This document shows positions 26,756 to 34,312 of a stretch of DNA of 64,000 bases, in pieces (within the stretch, counting starts at the first letter, position 1; each line of letters starts with the position of its first letter). The stretch is from JACKHA01 sp041401985. GTDB lineage: Bacteria; Planctomycetota; Phycisphaerae; Phycisphaerales; UBA1924. The stretch spans positions 124,001-188,000 of the forward strand of contig JAWKTE010000004.1 of NCBI GenBank assembly GCA_041401985.1, in the 5' to 3' direction. The translations under genes and the position numbers were made by a program. Under the pieces are notes generated by a model. It was not told the DNA's origin. It saw nothing but the letters and a program-made list of their open reading frames with translations, and ran no database searches.

Positions 26756-29725
26756 CACGAGCGAGGCGGGCATGCTCGCCACGGGCCCGCACGCGTTGGT
26801 CACGAGGCAGTCGTACTGCCCCGCGTCCTGGGCCTGGGCGTTGGAGATGGTCAGCGTCGGCGTGGCGACGCCCGAGATCGTGCTGCCATGCCCGGACGGG
26901 CCGTCGCCCAGCGCCACACCGCCCTTGCGCCACTGGTACGCGAGCGTCGGCGCGCCGACGGCCTCGACCGTGAACTGGTGCGTCCCGCCGATCATCAGCG
27001 CCTGGCTGGCGGGCGAGCGAGTGAACGATGCCTCGTCGGCGTAGAACAGTTCCCACGTCGCCAGCGGGCGGTTGTGGAACGTGAGATAATCGAAGAACAC
27101 CGCGGTCATCACGCGGCGCTGCGGGTCATAGACCAGCGAACGCGCCCACAGGCTCGTCGGCGGGCTGCTCGGCGGGCCCGACGCGAGCAGCGGCGACCAG
27201 CCCGACTGCCCGTTGTAGAACGTGGCCGTCGAGTTGATGCTCGAGCCGAAGTTCCCGCCGAAGATCACGCATTGCGCGTTCAGATCGTCGTAGGCCATGC
27301 TCGTGAACGGCAGGCGCGGCGGGGCGACGGGGTCGCGCGTCCACGACGAGCCGTTGTAGTACCACGTGTCGTTGTACGAGAGCAGGTCCGAGTTGTGGAA
27401 GACCATGCGCCCGCTCGCCCGGTCGTACTCCATCGCGCCGCCGAAGCCCGCGGGCATGTTCGCCGTCACCAGCCCGCCGGTCCACTGCGATGTGGCCGGA
27501 TCGAACTCCCAGGTCTCGCTGTGGTTGTAGGTGCCCACGGCGTTGCGCAGCATCACCAGGCGCTGTCGCGCCGTGTCGTAGGCGATCGTGGAGGTCTCGG
27601 TCGGCGCCGGCGACTGGTGCGGCACGACCACGTCGCCGCTGACCTGCGTCCAGTCCTGGCCGTTGTACGCCCACAGGTCCGTGTGCCAGCCGGCGTTCGC
27701 GACGTCCAGCCCGCGCCCGCCCCACAAGTAGACCACGCCCAGATCGGGGTTGTAGCACATGTCGAACTTCGCGCGGCGTCCGGGCGAGTTCGCGGTCGGG
27801 ACCTGCGTCCAGACCATCCCGTTCCACTCCCACGTGCCGATCGGGTCTGCGCCGGTGTCGCCGCACGCGAACATGACCGTGCGGTTCCGTCCCGCGTCGT
27901 GGGCCATGGCCAGATTCGCCAGCGACGGTGGACTCGACGGGTTCCGATCCACCCACACCCGCCCGCCGACGAGGAACAGACGCGCCTTCGTGCTCTCCAC
28001 GTTCAGCCCGCACCCGTCGGTGATCGAGCAGTCGTAGAACCCGATGTCGTCGCTCCGAGCGGTCTGGATCGTGAGCGTGGCGGCGTTGGCACCGGCGATC
28101 CGCCCGCCATTGGCAAGGTTCATGCCGTTGCGCCGCCACTGGTACGCCAGCGGCCCCACGCCGCGCGCCACCACGGAGAACGTCGCCTGGGTGCAGGGCA
28201 TGATGTACTGGTCAGGCGGCTGGGTCTCGATGCCGACGCCGACGTAGATGGTGCCGACGGCGCTGGAAGACTCGCCGCACGGCCCGGTCACGCGGAAACG
28301 GTACATCCCGGCGTCGGCGGGCTGGGCATTCGCGATGGCATAGGTGTTCGTCGGCGAGTTGGCCTGGCCCGGCAGGTCTGTCCAGTTGCCGCCGATCCGC
28401 TTCTGCATTTGCACGTTGAACGGCCCGCCGGCCATGATCGGCCCGGTGATCGATATGGTCTGGCCGGGGCAGACGGCGATCGGGTACACCGGCTGCTCAA
28501 CGATCTCGGGCGGTCCGTTCACGGTGACAATGGCGATGTTCGTCGTGCTGGTTCCGCAGGCATTCGACACCACGCAGATGTACGCGCCCGAGTCAGACGG
28601 CTGAGCGTTGTTGATGACCAGGATCTGGCTGTTGGCCCCCGGGATGTTGATGGCGTTCTTGCGCCACTGGTAGCTCACCGCCTGCTGAGCGACACCGACC
28701 CCGAGCGCCACCTGCTGCCCCGCGCACACGGTCACGTCCGTGGGCTGCGAGATGAACCCGGGGATGCCGTCCCAGAGGTACCACGGGCCGGCGAGGGGCG
28801 GGTTGGCGCTGTTGAAATAGTGCACGAGCACCGAACGCCGGAACGGGTCGTAGACGACGGGCGCGCTGAAGCAGTTCACCACCGGCGGCATGAACGTGGT
28901 CCACGCCACGCCGTTCCACGCCAGGTGCTGGCAGGACGTCCCAGGGCCGATGAGGCCGCCGATGGCGATGGCGATGTTCCGATTTGAGTCGTAGGCGAGG
29001 CCGAATCCCCTCACGAGGTTGGTCCAGCCGGAGTTGGCGCGCAGCGTCCAGACACTTCCGTTCCAACTCCACGTCTCCATGGCGCTCGGCGTGTAGTTCA
29101 CCAGCAGCGTGTATCCGCCCGCGGCGAAGTACACCATCTCCTGCGGGTCCGTGAAATCGGTGGGTGGCCCCGACACGGAGCGAAGCGACCACGCGCCCGT
29201 TGCCGGAGAGAACTCCCACGTCTCATTCGACGGGATCGCGGGGCCTTGGACCTGCAGCAGCCCGCTGTGCAGCACGAGCACATCGCGCACCGAGTCGTAC
29301 ACCATCCGCGCATTGCTCCGCGGCGAGGGCCACGGCCCCGAGAACGGGACCTGCGTCCACGTCGAGCCGTTCCAGTACCACAGGTCGTTGAAGTTGAGGT
29401 TCGGAATCCCAATTCCCTGGAGCCACCCACCGAACAGCCACGTCCGTCCCCGACTCGAGTCGTAGGCCATTTGCGTGGTGTGCCGGTCCACCGGACGGAC
29501 CACGGGCTGGAAGTCGTGCCAGACCGATCCGTCCCACTCCTTGAGTTTGTCGTGGTCCCACGCGATCGCCCGCTGGCGGGCCGTGTCGAACACGAACGCG
29601 CCGAACGGGTCGGGGAACTGGGCTGCGGGAACGCCCGACCACTGGTAGCACGCGGGCTGCGCGGGCGATCTCGCCACGAAGGCGATCAGCACACCGACCG
29701 CGACGACAAGACTCCACCCGCGCAT
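26510..29725 (-). CDS. Secreted kelch/Ig-domain protein with GC-dockerin tail
   Basis: 1071 aa with signal peptide VVAVGVLIAFVARSPAQ. Kelch-like propeller units fill residues ~30-320 (MAYDSSRGRTWLFGGW, FGLAYDSNRNIAIAIGG). Three Ig-like domains follow (~322-570), each with the VSYQWRKNAINIPGA and DSGAYICVVSNACG pattern. A second kelch propeller spans ~575-895 (TIAYDTARQRLVMLRN, SMAYDDLNAQCVIFGGN). A fourth Ig domain (~900-990) precedes two GC-dockerin units that end in LTLYAAGC. This is a typical extracellular recognition or adhesion architecture. The gene lies just upstream of, but is probably not co-transcribed with, the rpsP group, which points the other way. Confidence 0.9.
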   Translation of the reverse strand: MRGWSLVVAVGVLIAFVARSPAQPACYQWSGVPAAQFPDPFGAFVFDTARQRAIAWDHDKLKEWDGSVWHDFQPVVRPVDRHTTQMAYDSSRGRTWLFGGWLQGIGIPNLNFNDLWYWNGSTWTQVPFSGPWPSPRSNARMVYDSVRDVLVLHSGLLQVQGPAIPSNETWEFSPATGAWSLRSVSGPPTDFTDPQEMVYFAAGGYTLLVNYTPSAMETWSWNGSVWTLRANSGWTNLVRGFGLAYDSNRNIAIAIGGLIGPGTSCQHLAWNGVAWTTFMPPVVNCFSAPVVYDPFRRSVLVHYFNSANPPLAGPWYLWDGIPGFISQPTDVTVCAGQQVALGVGVAQQAVSYQWRKNAINIPGANSQILVINNAQPSDSGAYICVVSNACGTSTTNIAIVTVNGPPEIVEQPVYPIAVCPGQTISITGPIMAGGPFNVQMQKRIGGNWTDLPGQANSPTNTYAIANAQPADAGMYRFRVTGPCGESSSAVGTIYVGVGIETQPPDQYIMPCTQATFSVVARGVGPLAYQWRRNGMNLANGGRIAGANAATLTIQTARSDDIGFYDCSITDGCGLNVESTKARLFLVGGRVWVDRNPSSPPSLANLAMAHDAGRNRTVMFACGDTGADPIGTWEWNGMVWTQVPTANSPGRRAKFDMCYNPDLGVVYLWGGRGLDVANAGWHTDLWAYNGQDWTQVSGDVVVPHQSPAPTETSTIAYDTARQRLVMLRNAVGTYNHSETWEFDPATSQWTGGLVTANMPAGFGGAMEYDRASGRMVFHNSDLLSYNDTWYYNGSSWTRDPVAPPRLPFTSMAYDDLNAQCVIFGGNFGSSINSTATFYNGQSGWSPLLASGPPSSPPTSLWARSLVYDPQRRVMTAVFFDYLTFHNRPLATWELFYADEASFTRSPASQALMIGGTHQFTVEAVGAPTLAYQWRKGGVALGDGPSGHGSTISGVATPTLTISNAQAQDAGQYDCLVTNACGPVASMPASLVATCRPDLTAGALPGQPGYGVPNGVLNSDDFFYFLAQFAAGNAAVCDLTTGAVPGQAGYGVPNGVINSDDFFYFLTLYAAGC

Positions 29726-30037
29726 GCGAAGCCCCTTCCGAGATGCACCCCGACCGATAGGGGGATCGGTCTATTGTCGTTCGGGGCGGGTCGGGCCACA
29801 AGGGGATTTGCGAGCAAATAGTCCGGTTCGCGCGACCGGCCCCCCTCCCGCTGGTCCGGGGCTCGGGCCCGTTCCACTCCCCTCGCCCCCTTGAGGCCCA
29901 ACGGACCCCGGCCTAGACTCGTGGCCCGAATGGGCGGGCCCGGTGGACCGCTCGCGGGCTGTCGTCTCGCACTGGAATCCAGCCCCGGCCTGCGTCCGGA
30001 GCGTGTGTGTCGGCGTCGCGTGCCGAAGGAGTCTGCC
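29726..30037. other. Divergent intergenic region between the Ig/kelch gene and rpsP
   Basis: 312 bp without a gene. It holds the rpsP promoter, and on the other strand a weak candidate for the Ig/kelch gene (TTGTGG, 17 nt, GACAAT, ending about 50 nt before its ATG). A small palindrome CCGATAGGGGGATCGG lies at 29752-29767. Nothing else is visible. Confidence 0.6.
29891..29919 (+). promoter_or_regulatory. Predicted rpsP promoter
   Basis: TTGAGG (29891-29896), 17-nt spacer, TAGACT (29914-29919). A transcript starting near 29926 would have a ~110-nt leader before the TTG start of rpsP, long enough for a regulatory structure, though none is recognised. Confidence 0.6.
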
Positions 30038-30412
30038 TTGGTTCGGATCCGTCTCCAGCGTCAGGGCCGTCGCAATGCTCCGTTCTATCGCCTCAACGCG
30101 ATCGACCAGCGGACACGCCGCGACGGGCGGGTGATCGAGGCCCTCGGGTGGTTCAACCCCCTCGAAAAGGACGCCGAGAAGCAGATGAGCCTCAACGGCG
30201 AGCGCATCCAGTACTGGCTCAGCGTCGGGGCCCAGCCGACCGAGACCGTCCGCGACATGCTCGGCCGCGCCGAACTGCTGCCCGCCAAGATGAAGGAGCA
30301 GTGGGAGGCCGACCGCAAGCACGCCCGCGACGTCGTCGAGCAGAAGAAGGCGGCGGCGGAAGCCGAGGCGGCTGCCGAGGCCGCTGGCGAGGGCGAGAAG
30401 GCCGAGGGCTGA
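30038..30412 (+). CDS. rpsP: 30S ribosomal protein S16
   Basis: 124 aa from a TTG start at 30038 (AAGGAG seven bases upstream). The residues after the start match the invariant S16 beginning (VRIRLQRQGRRNAPFYRLN) and the conserved ...RDGRVIEALGWFNPL...ERIQYWLSVGAQPTETVRDML. The open frame could begin 147 nt earlier, but that stretch is not S16-like. The C-terminal ~40 residues form a charged Lys/Glu/Ala helix longer than in E. coli S16, which is common outside Proteobacteria. It is the first gene of the group with trmD and rplS. Confidence 0.97.
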   Translation: MVRIRLQRQGRRNAPFYRLNAIDQRTRRDGRVIEALGWFNPLEKDAEKQMSLNGERIQYWLSVGAQPTETVRDMLGRAELLPAKMKEQWEADRKHARDVVEQKKAAAEAEAAAEAAGEGEKAEG

Positions 30413-30446
30413 TCGCTCGGCCAATCCGTGAATGAATCGATCGCGT

Positions 30447-30476
30447 CGCCCGCTTCCAGCGGGCGATGTTCGTTTT
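30447..30476 (+). terminator. Rho-independent terminator after rpsP
   Basis: A 7-bp stem CGCCCGC-TTCCA-GCGGGCG (30447-30465) is followed by ATGTTCGTTTT. It lies 35 nt past the rpsP stop and may attenuate transcription into trmD. Confidence 0.65.
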
Positions 30477-30523
30477 GCGGCCCACTCGACCTGTCACCAA
30501 GAGCCGCCGCGCCACCCCACCCT

Positions 30524-30655
30524 CGCGAGCCGGGGCGTCCCCGCCCCGGTCTCCGCAAGCCGGCGCCACCTCGCCTCACCGGACGCGTCTGTCGGAAACG
30601 AACAGCAAAGCCGGTTGCCGCGTCCAGGACCGGGGCGGGGATACCCCGGCTCGCG
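30524..30655. repeat. Inverted-repeat element, GCGAGCCGGGG arm type
   Basis: Two 27-bp arms (30524-30550 and 30629-30655) that begin CGCGAGCCGGGG and end with its complement pair with two mismatches around a 78-bp centre. Each arm is itself partly palindromic. It fills the rpsP-trmD gap where other bacteria carry rimM. Confidence 0.8.
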
Positions 30656-30697
30656 CGCGCGTCCGTCTCCGTCGCCCACTCTGACCAAAGATGCCCC

Positions 30698-31513
30698 ATG
30701 CGGATCGACGTGCTCACCACGTTCCCGGAGATGTTCGCCGCCGAGCCGCCCGCGGCCCTGGGTGTGAGCATCCCCGCCCGAGCCAGGGCCGCGGGGATCG
30801 TCGAGGTCGTGGCGACCGACATCCGGGCCTACGCCGAGAACAAGCACGCCAAGACCGACGACCGCCCGTTCGGCGGCGGGCCCGGGATGGTGATGATGTG
30901 CCAGCCGATCTGGGACGCGGCACGGGCGGTGGAGGCCGCCGACCCCCGCCCGGCCCACCGGGTGCTGATGACCCCGCAGGGGAGCCCGCTGACGCAGGCG
31001 ACGGTGGAGCGTCTGGCCGCGCTGCCGCGGCTTCTCGTCCTGGCCGGGCACTACGAGGGGATCGACGAGCGGGTGATCGAGGCCCTGGAGCCTGAGGAGA
31101 TCTCGATCGGGGACTATGTGCTCTCCGGGGGCGAACTGGCGGCGATGGTGCTGATCGACGCGGTGGTGCGCCTGCTGCCGGGGGCGCTAGGGGATCAGGA
31201 ATCGGCCCTGGCCGAGAGTTTCTCGCAGGCGTCGACGGCCGGAGTACCGGGGGTGGCTCCGGGCGACGGCTCGCAGCCCCGCCTGCTGGACTGCCCCCAC
31301 TACACCCGCCCGAGAGTCTGGGAGGGCCGTGAAGCCCCGGAGATCCTGGTCTCGGGGGACCACGCCAAGGTCGCCCGCTGGCGGCTCGAGCAGCGCCTGG
31401 CCCGGACCCGGGATCGCCGCCCGGACCTCCTGCCGGCCGACCCGCAGGCCGGCCCCGCCGATCCCGTCCGCCAACCCCCCGGCCCTGTGGACAGTCCCGG
31501 CACGGGTTCCTAA
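30698..31513 (+). CDS. trmD: tRNA (guanine37-N1)-methyltransferase
   Basis: 271 aa from ATG 30698; the frame runs on upstream through the repeat but is not conserved there. TrmD transfers a methyl group from S-adenosylmethionine to G37 of tRNAs and prevents frameshifting. Signature motifs are present: MRIDVLTTFPEMF at the start, DDRPFGGGPGMVM, LAGHYEGIDERV, and the knot region ISIGDYVLSGGELAAMVLID. The C-terminal domain reads CPHYTRPRVWEGREAPEIL and SGDHAKVARWRLEQRL. A Pro-rich tail of ~30 residues extends past the usual end. Confidence 0.97.
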   Translation: MRIDVLTTFPEMFAAEPPAALGVSIPARARAAGIVEVVATDIRAYAENKHAKTDDRPFGGGPGMVMMCQPIWDAARAVEAADPRPAHRVLMTPQGSPLTQATVERLAALPRLLVLAGHYEGIDERVIEALEPEEISIGDYVLSGGELAAMVLIDAVVRLLPGALGDQESALAESFSQASTAGVPGVAPGDGSQPRLLDCPHYTRPRVWEGREAPEILVSGDHAKVARWRLEQRLARTRDRRPDLLPADPQAGPADPVRQPPGPVDSPGTGS

Positions 31514-31631
31514 CGTTCAGGCCCGGCTCGGGACGCCCCCTGGTGGCTTTGGCGTCTGTTCCTGCCGGGGCTTGATTCCTGACCATCGGCCTTGGGCAAC
31601 CGCCCGGGGCGACCGCCCACGGGGTGCTTCC

Positions 31632-32048
31632 ATGACCGCGACCGCGACCAAGACGGCCCGAATCAACCCCCAGCAGGTGCTGGCGGATCTCGAGGCCAGG
31701 CACCTCAAGAGCGACATCCCGCTCATGGACATCGGCGACACCATCGAGGTCCACCAGCGGATCGTCGAGGGCGAGAAGGAGCGCATCCAGCGCTTCCAGG
31801 GCGTGCTCATCGCCCGCTCCGGCGGCGGGATCAACGAGATGATCACGGTCCGGCGCGTGGTCGACGACATCGGCGTCGAGCGCGTCTACCCGATCCACTC
31901 GCCCATGATCGCCACCTTCAAGGTCGTGCGCCGCGGCGACGCCCGGCGGGCGAAACTCTACTTCCTGCGCGACCGCGTGGGCAAGAAGCGCCGCCTCCGC
32001 GACCGCCGCCGCGGCATGAAGCATGTCGCGAGCGAGCCGAAGGGCTGA
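31632..32048 (+). CDS. rplS: 50S ribosomal protein L19
   Basis: 138 aa from ATG 31632. L19 lies at the 30S-50S interface. Family motifs: GDTIEVHQRIVEGEKERIQRF, FQGVLIARSGGGINEMITVR and VERVYPIHSPMIATFKVV, then the basic end RAKLYFLRDRVGKKRRLRD. The N-terminus has ~20 extra residues before the usual start (MTATATKTARINPQQVLAD). The 118-bp gap after trmD has no clear promoter, so it is probably co-transcribed with it. Confidence 0.97.
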   Translation: MTATATKTARINPQQVLADLEARHLKSDIPLMDIGDTIEVHQRIVEGEKERIQRFQGVLIARSGGGINEMITVRRVVDDIGVERVYPIHSPMIATFKVVRRGDARRAKLYFLRDRVGKKRRLRDRRRGMKHVASEPKG

Positions 32049-32078
32049 GGCTGATTGAAGTCTGGGACGCCCCGGCGC

Positions 32079-32169
32079 GTGGCATGCTCGTGGCTCTGCA
32101 CAAGCATGCTCGATTGATCGGTGTGCTTCGGTTGTTCGGCATGCCTGCTCCGAGCAGCAAGCATGCCAC
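32079..32169. repeat. Inverted-repeat element, GGCATGCT arm type
   Basis: GTGGCATGCT (32079-32088) and its exact complement AGCATGCCAC (32160-32169) frame a centre with further GCATGC palindromes (AAGCATGCTC near 32102, GGCATGCC near 32139). It ends 16 nt before the -10 box of the DoxX-like gene. Confidence 0.65.
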
Positions 32170-32184
32170 CCGTCGCCCTTGGCC

Positions 32185-32190
32185 TATGGT
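32185..32190 (+). promoter_or_regulatory. -10 box for a possibly leaderless DoxX-like mRNA
   Basis: TATGGT ends 5 nt before the ATG at 32196. No ribosome-binding site is present. Similar TANNNT boxes lie 6 nt before other starts in this window. Confidence 0.4.
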
Positions 32191-32195
32191 CGCCC

Positions 32196-32639
32196 ATGCG
32201 TCTGAGCGAAGTCGATCGCCGCATCGCCGCGTGGATGGCCCGGCATGGCGTGCGGCTGCTGCGTTACTCCATCGCCGTCGTGTTCATCTGGTTCGGGGTG
32301 CTCAAGCCCCTGGGCGTGAGCCCGGCGGCGGACCTGGTCGCGCGGACGGTGTACATGGTGGACCCCTCGTGGTTCGTGCCGCTGCTGGGGTGGTGGGAGG
32401 TGGTGATCGGCGTGTGCATGCTGTGGCGTCGGCTGATCCGGGCGTCGATCGCGCTGCTGGCGCTGCAGATGCCGGGGACGTTCCTGCCGCTCGTGCTGCT
32501 GCCGGACGTGTGCTTCACGCGCATGCCGTGGGCCCCGACGCTGGAGGGCCAGTACATCATCAAGAACCTGGTGCTGATCTCGGCGGCGCTGGTGATCGGG
32601 GCGACGGTGCGCCGGAAGAGCGAGGCGATCGGGGAGTAA
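32196..32639 (+). CDS. DoxX-like small integral membrane protein
   Basis: 147 aa from ATG 32196. About four membrane helices: LLRYSIAVVFIWFGVLKPL, FVPLLGWWEVVIGVCMLW, ASIALLALQMPGTFLPLVLL and IIKNLVLISAALVIGATV. The pattern of FIWFGVLKPLG in helix 1, GWWEVVIGV in helix 2 and YIIKNLVLISA in the last helix matches the DoxX/YkgB-type superfamily, which is associated with redox or respiratory membranes but has no single known function. The upstream in-frame ATG at 32121 lies inside the repeat and is unlikely. Confidence 0.8.
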   Translation: MRLSEVDRRIAAWMARHGVRLLRYSIAVVFIWFGVLKPLGVSPAADLVARTVYMVDPSWFVPLLGWWEVVIGVCMLWRRLIRASIALLALQMPGTFLPLVLLPDVCFTRMPWAPTLEGQYIIKNLVLISAALVIGATVRRKSEAIGE

Positions 32640-32686
32640 TACGCCTTCGCACAAGTCCCCGCGCTTCCATCGACGCCGGAGGCAAT

Positions 32687-32770
32687 CACCGCCGAGGCGC
32701 AGAGAGCACCGAGGGATGCAGGAAATGAGACGCATTCGCTTTCCTCAGCGCCGTCTGCGTCTCGGCGGTG
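32687..32770. repeat. Inverted-repeat element, CACCGCMGAG arm type (short form)
   Basis: CACCGCCGAGGCGCAGA (32687-32703) pairs with TCTGCGTCTCGGCGGTG (32754-32770) with one mismatch. The purine-rich run GGATGCAGGAAATG follows the left arm. It lies between the convergent DoxX-like and redoxin genes. Confidence 0.75.
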
Positions 32771-32853
32771 GGTCCTCTTGTTCCCATTCTGAGAGCGCAG
32801 GAACTTCATCAAGTCCGTATAGGCCGATCGGCCCGCACGGCCCACGCGGGCCC

Positions 32854-34188
32854 CTAATCCAGCACGGCCGCTTCGACCACGGCCCGGCGCACCGGCCGCT
32901 CGGCCTGGACGAGTTCGAGCCCGATCGACGCGAGCGCCTCGGTCAGAGCGCCACGGACGCGCGGGTCGTACTCGAGTGAAACGTCGAACCGGGTGTCGAG
33001 GCCCGTCTCGTCCACGACCGGGACGGACGTGAAGCCGGTGAGGTGCGAGGCGAGGGCGTCGAACGTGAGGCCGCGCATCGCGATGCGCCCCGGGCTCATG
33101 GAGCCGCCGCCGCCCGAGCCCTCGAACACCGGGGGCAGGCGCGAGGGGTCGGCGACGCGTAGAACGCGGACCTCGCCCGGGTCCTCTGTGTGGCGGACGC
33201 GCACGCCCAGCGTCGCCTCGAGCATCGAGAGCAGCATCGCGTTCGTCGTTTCGAGCCGCCCATCGCCCGGGCGGATGGCCACGGCGTAGAACACGTCCTC
33301 CGGCAGCGCGACGCGGACATCGACATACCGCAGCGGCATGCCGAGCGCGTGGACCAGCAGGGTGAGCGGCGGCGAGCCTTCCGTGGTCAGTTCCCCGGTC
33401 GTGCGGTTCGTGCGGAACGACGGGGAGCGGGCCTCGGCGCGGCGCATCACGGCGTAGAACATCGCATCGTCGAGCCCGGTGGGCGCGAGCGAAGCGCCCG
33501 GCGTCGGCGGGTTCCAGCGGACGCGCGTGGGGTTCTCGTTGGTGGCGGGCAGGTCGATGGATTGGCCACGGGCCAGGTCACGCAGCGCGTCGGCGGTGAC
33601 GTGGGCCGGGTGGGTCAGTGCGGCGATGCGCCCCGCGGCGTCGATGATCGCCACGTGCGGGATGCCGTTGACCCAGTAGTCTTCAAACGTCGAGCCGTCG
33701 GCGTCGTGGGCCACGAGCGAGCGGAGGCCGACCTCGTCTCGGAACCGCGCGATCTGCTCGTCGCTCTCGTTGCTGACGGTGATGAACACGACGGGCTCAT
33801 CAGCGAGTTCTTCGACGAGACGGTTCATGTGCGGAACCGTCATGCGGCACGGGTTGCACCAGGACGCCGCGAAGTCCACGACGACGACCCGCCCGGCGTA
33901 CTGGCTCCACTCGAACGCCGTCGGGTCCGGGATCCCGTCGGGGCGGTCATAGATCGTCTCGAATGAGAGCGGCGGCGCCTCATCGCCGACGCGGGGCGGG
34001 CGCTCGTCCCACCAGCCGACGGGCCCGGCGCCGCCCGGGGCGGCGGGGGCGTCGCCGATTCGGACGGGCTGGCCGTTGACCACGATGCCGCCGCCGGTTG
34101 GCGGCGTGCGGACTTCCGTCGGCTGGGCCGCGGGGGAGGTTGCGGGCAGGGCGATGGCCGCGAGAATCGGCAAGAGCGTCGGGTTCAT
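32854..34188 (-). CDS. Secreted TlpA-like redoxin fused to a TIGR03435-like domain
   Basis: 444 aa from ATG 34188 (GGAGG upstream). Signal peptide LLPILAAIALPATSPAAQ. The thioredoxin-fold domain (residues ~65-235) carries the active site FAASWCNPCRM (C111/C114) and the cis-Pro region VNGIPHVAIID. The C-terminal ~200 residues (RNTTGEL..., MRGLTFDALASHLTGFT, VPVVDETGLDTRFDVSLEY and ALASIGLELVQAERPV) match the pattern of the TIGR03435 family, abundant in Acidobacteria and Planctomycetota. It is probably periplasmic and may control thiol state in the envelope; the role of the second domain is unknown. Confidence 0.85.
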   Translation of the reverse strand: MNPTLLPILAAIALPATSPAAQPTEVRTPPTGGGIVVNGQPVRIGDAPAAPGGAGPVGWWDERPPRVGDEAPPLSFETIYDRPDGIPDPTAFEWSQYAGRVVVVDFAASWCNPCRMTVPHMNRLVEELADEPVVFITVSNESDEQIARFRDEVGLRSLVAHDADGSTFEDYWVNGIPHVAIIDAAGRIAALTHPAHVTADALRDLARGQSIDLPATNENPTRVRWNPPTPGASLAPTGLDDAMFYAVMRRAEARSPSFRTNRTTGELTTEGSPPLTLLVHALGMPLRYVDVRVALPEDVFYAVAIRPGDGRLETTNAMLLSMLEATLGVRVRHTEDPGEVRVLRVADPSRLPPVFEGSGGGGSMSPGRIAMRGLTFDALASHLTGFTSVPVVDETGLDTRFDVSLEYDPRVRGALTEALASIGLELVQAERPVRRAVVEAAVLD

Positions 34189-34300
34189 CGGGCTTCCTCC
34201 GGGTTGCTGCTCCGGTGGGACGCCCGAGGGCGCAGTGTCCGGCATCGTTTCCGCTGATTCGCAAGAAGATGACAACGCGCGGCGGCTCGCGTCGACCACC

Positions 34301-34306
34301 TACGCT
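34301..34306 (+). promoter_or_regulatory. -10 box for a possibly leaderless dehydrogenase mRNA
   Basis: TACGCT, then exactly 6 nt (GCCCGC), then the ATG at 34313. No Shine-Dalgarno sequence is visible. Confidence 0.4.
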
Positions 34307-34312
34307 GCCCGC

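Noticed and set aside
26399..28987. An 862-aa plus-strand frame opposite the Ig/kelch gene
   Set aside because: No domain, Arg/Ala/Val-rich, explained by codon bias of the real gene on the other strand.
20788..29725. A cellulosome, because of the dockerin-like tails
   Set aside because: No cohesin-like domain or glycoside hydrolase is visible in the window, and the motif differs from calcium-binding clostridial dockerins.
30428..30697. A longer TrmD starting at 30428
   Set aside because: The extra 90 residues come from the terminator and inverted repeat; the TrmD family begins with MRIDVLTTFP at 30698.
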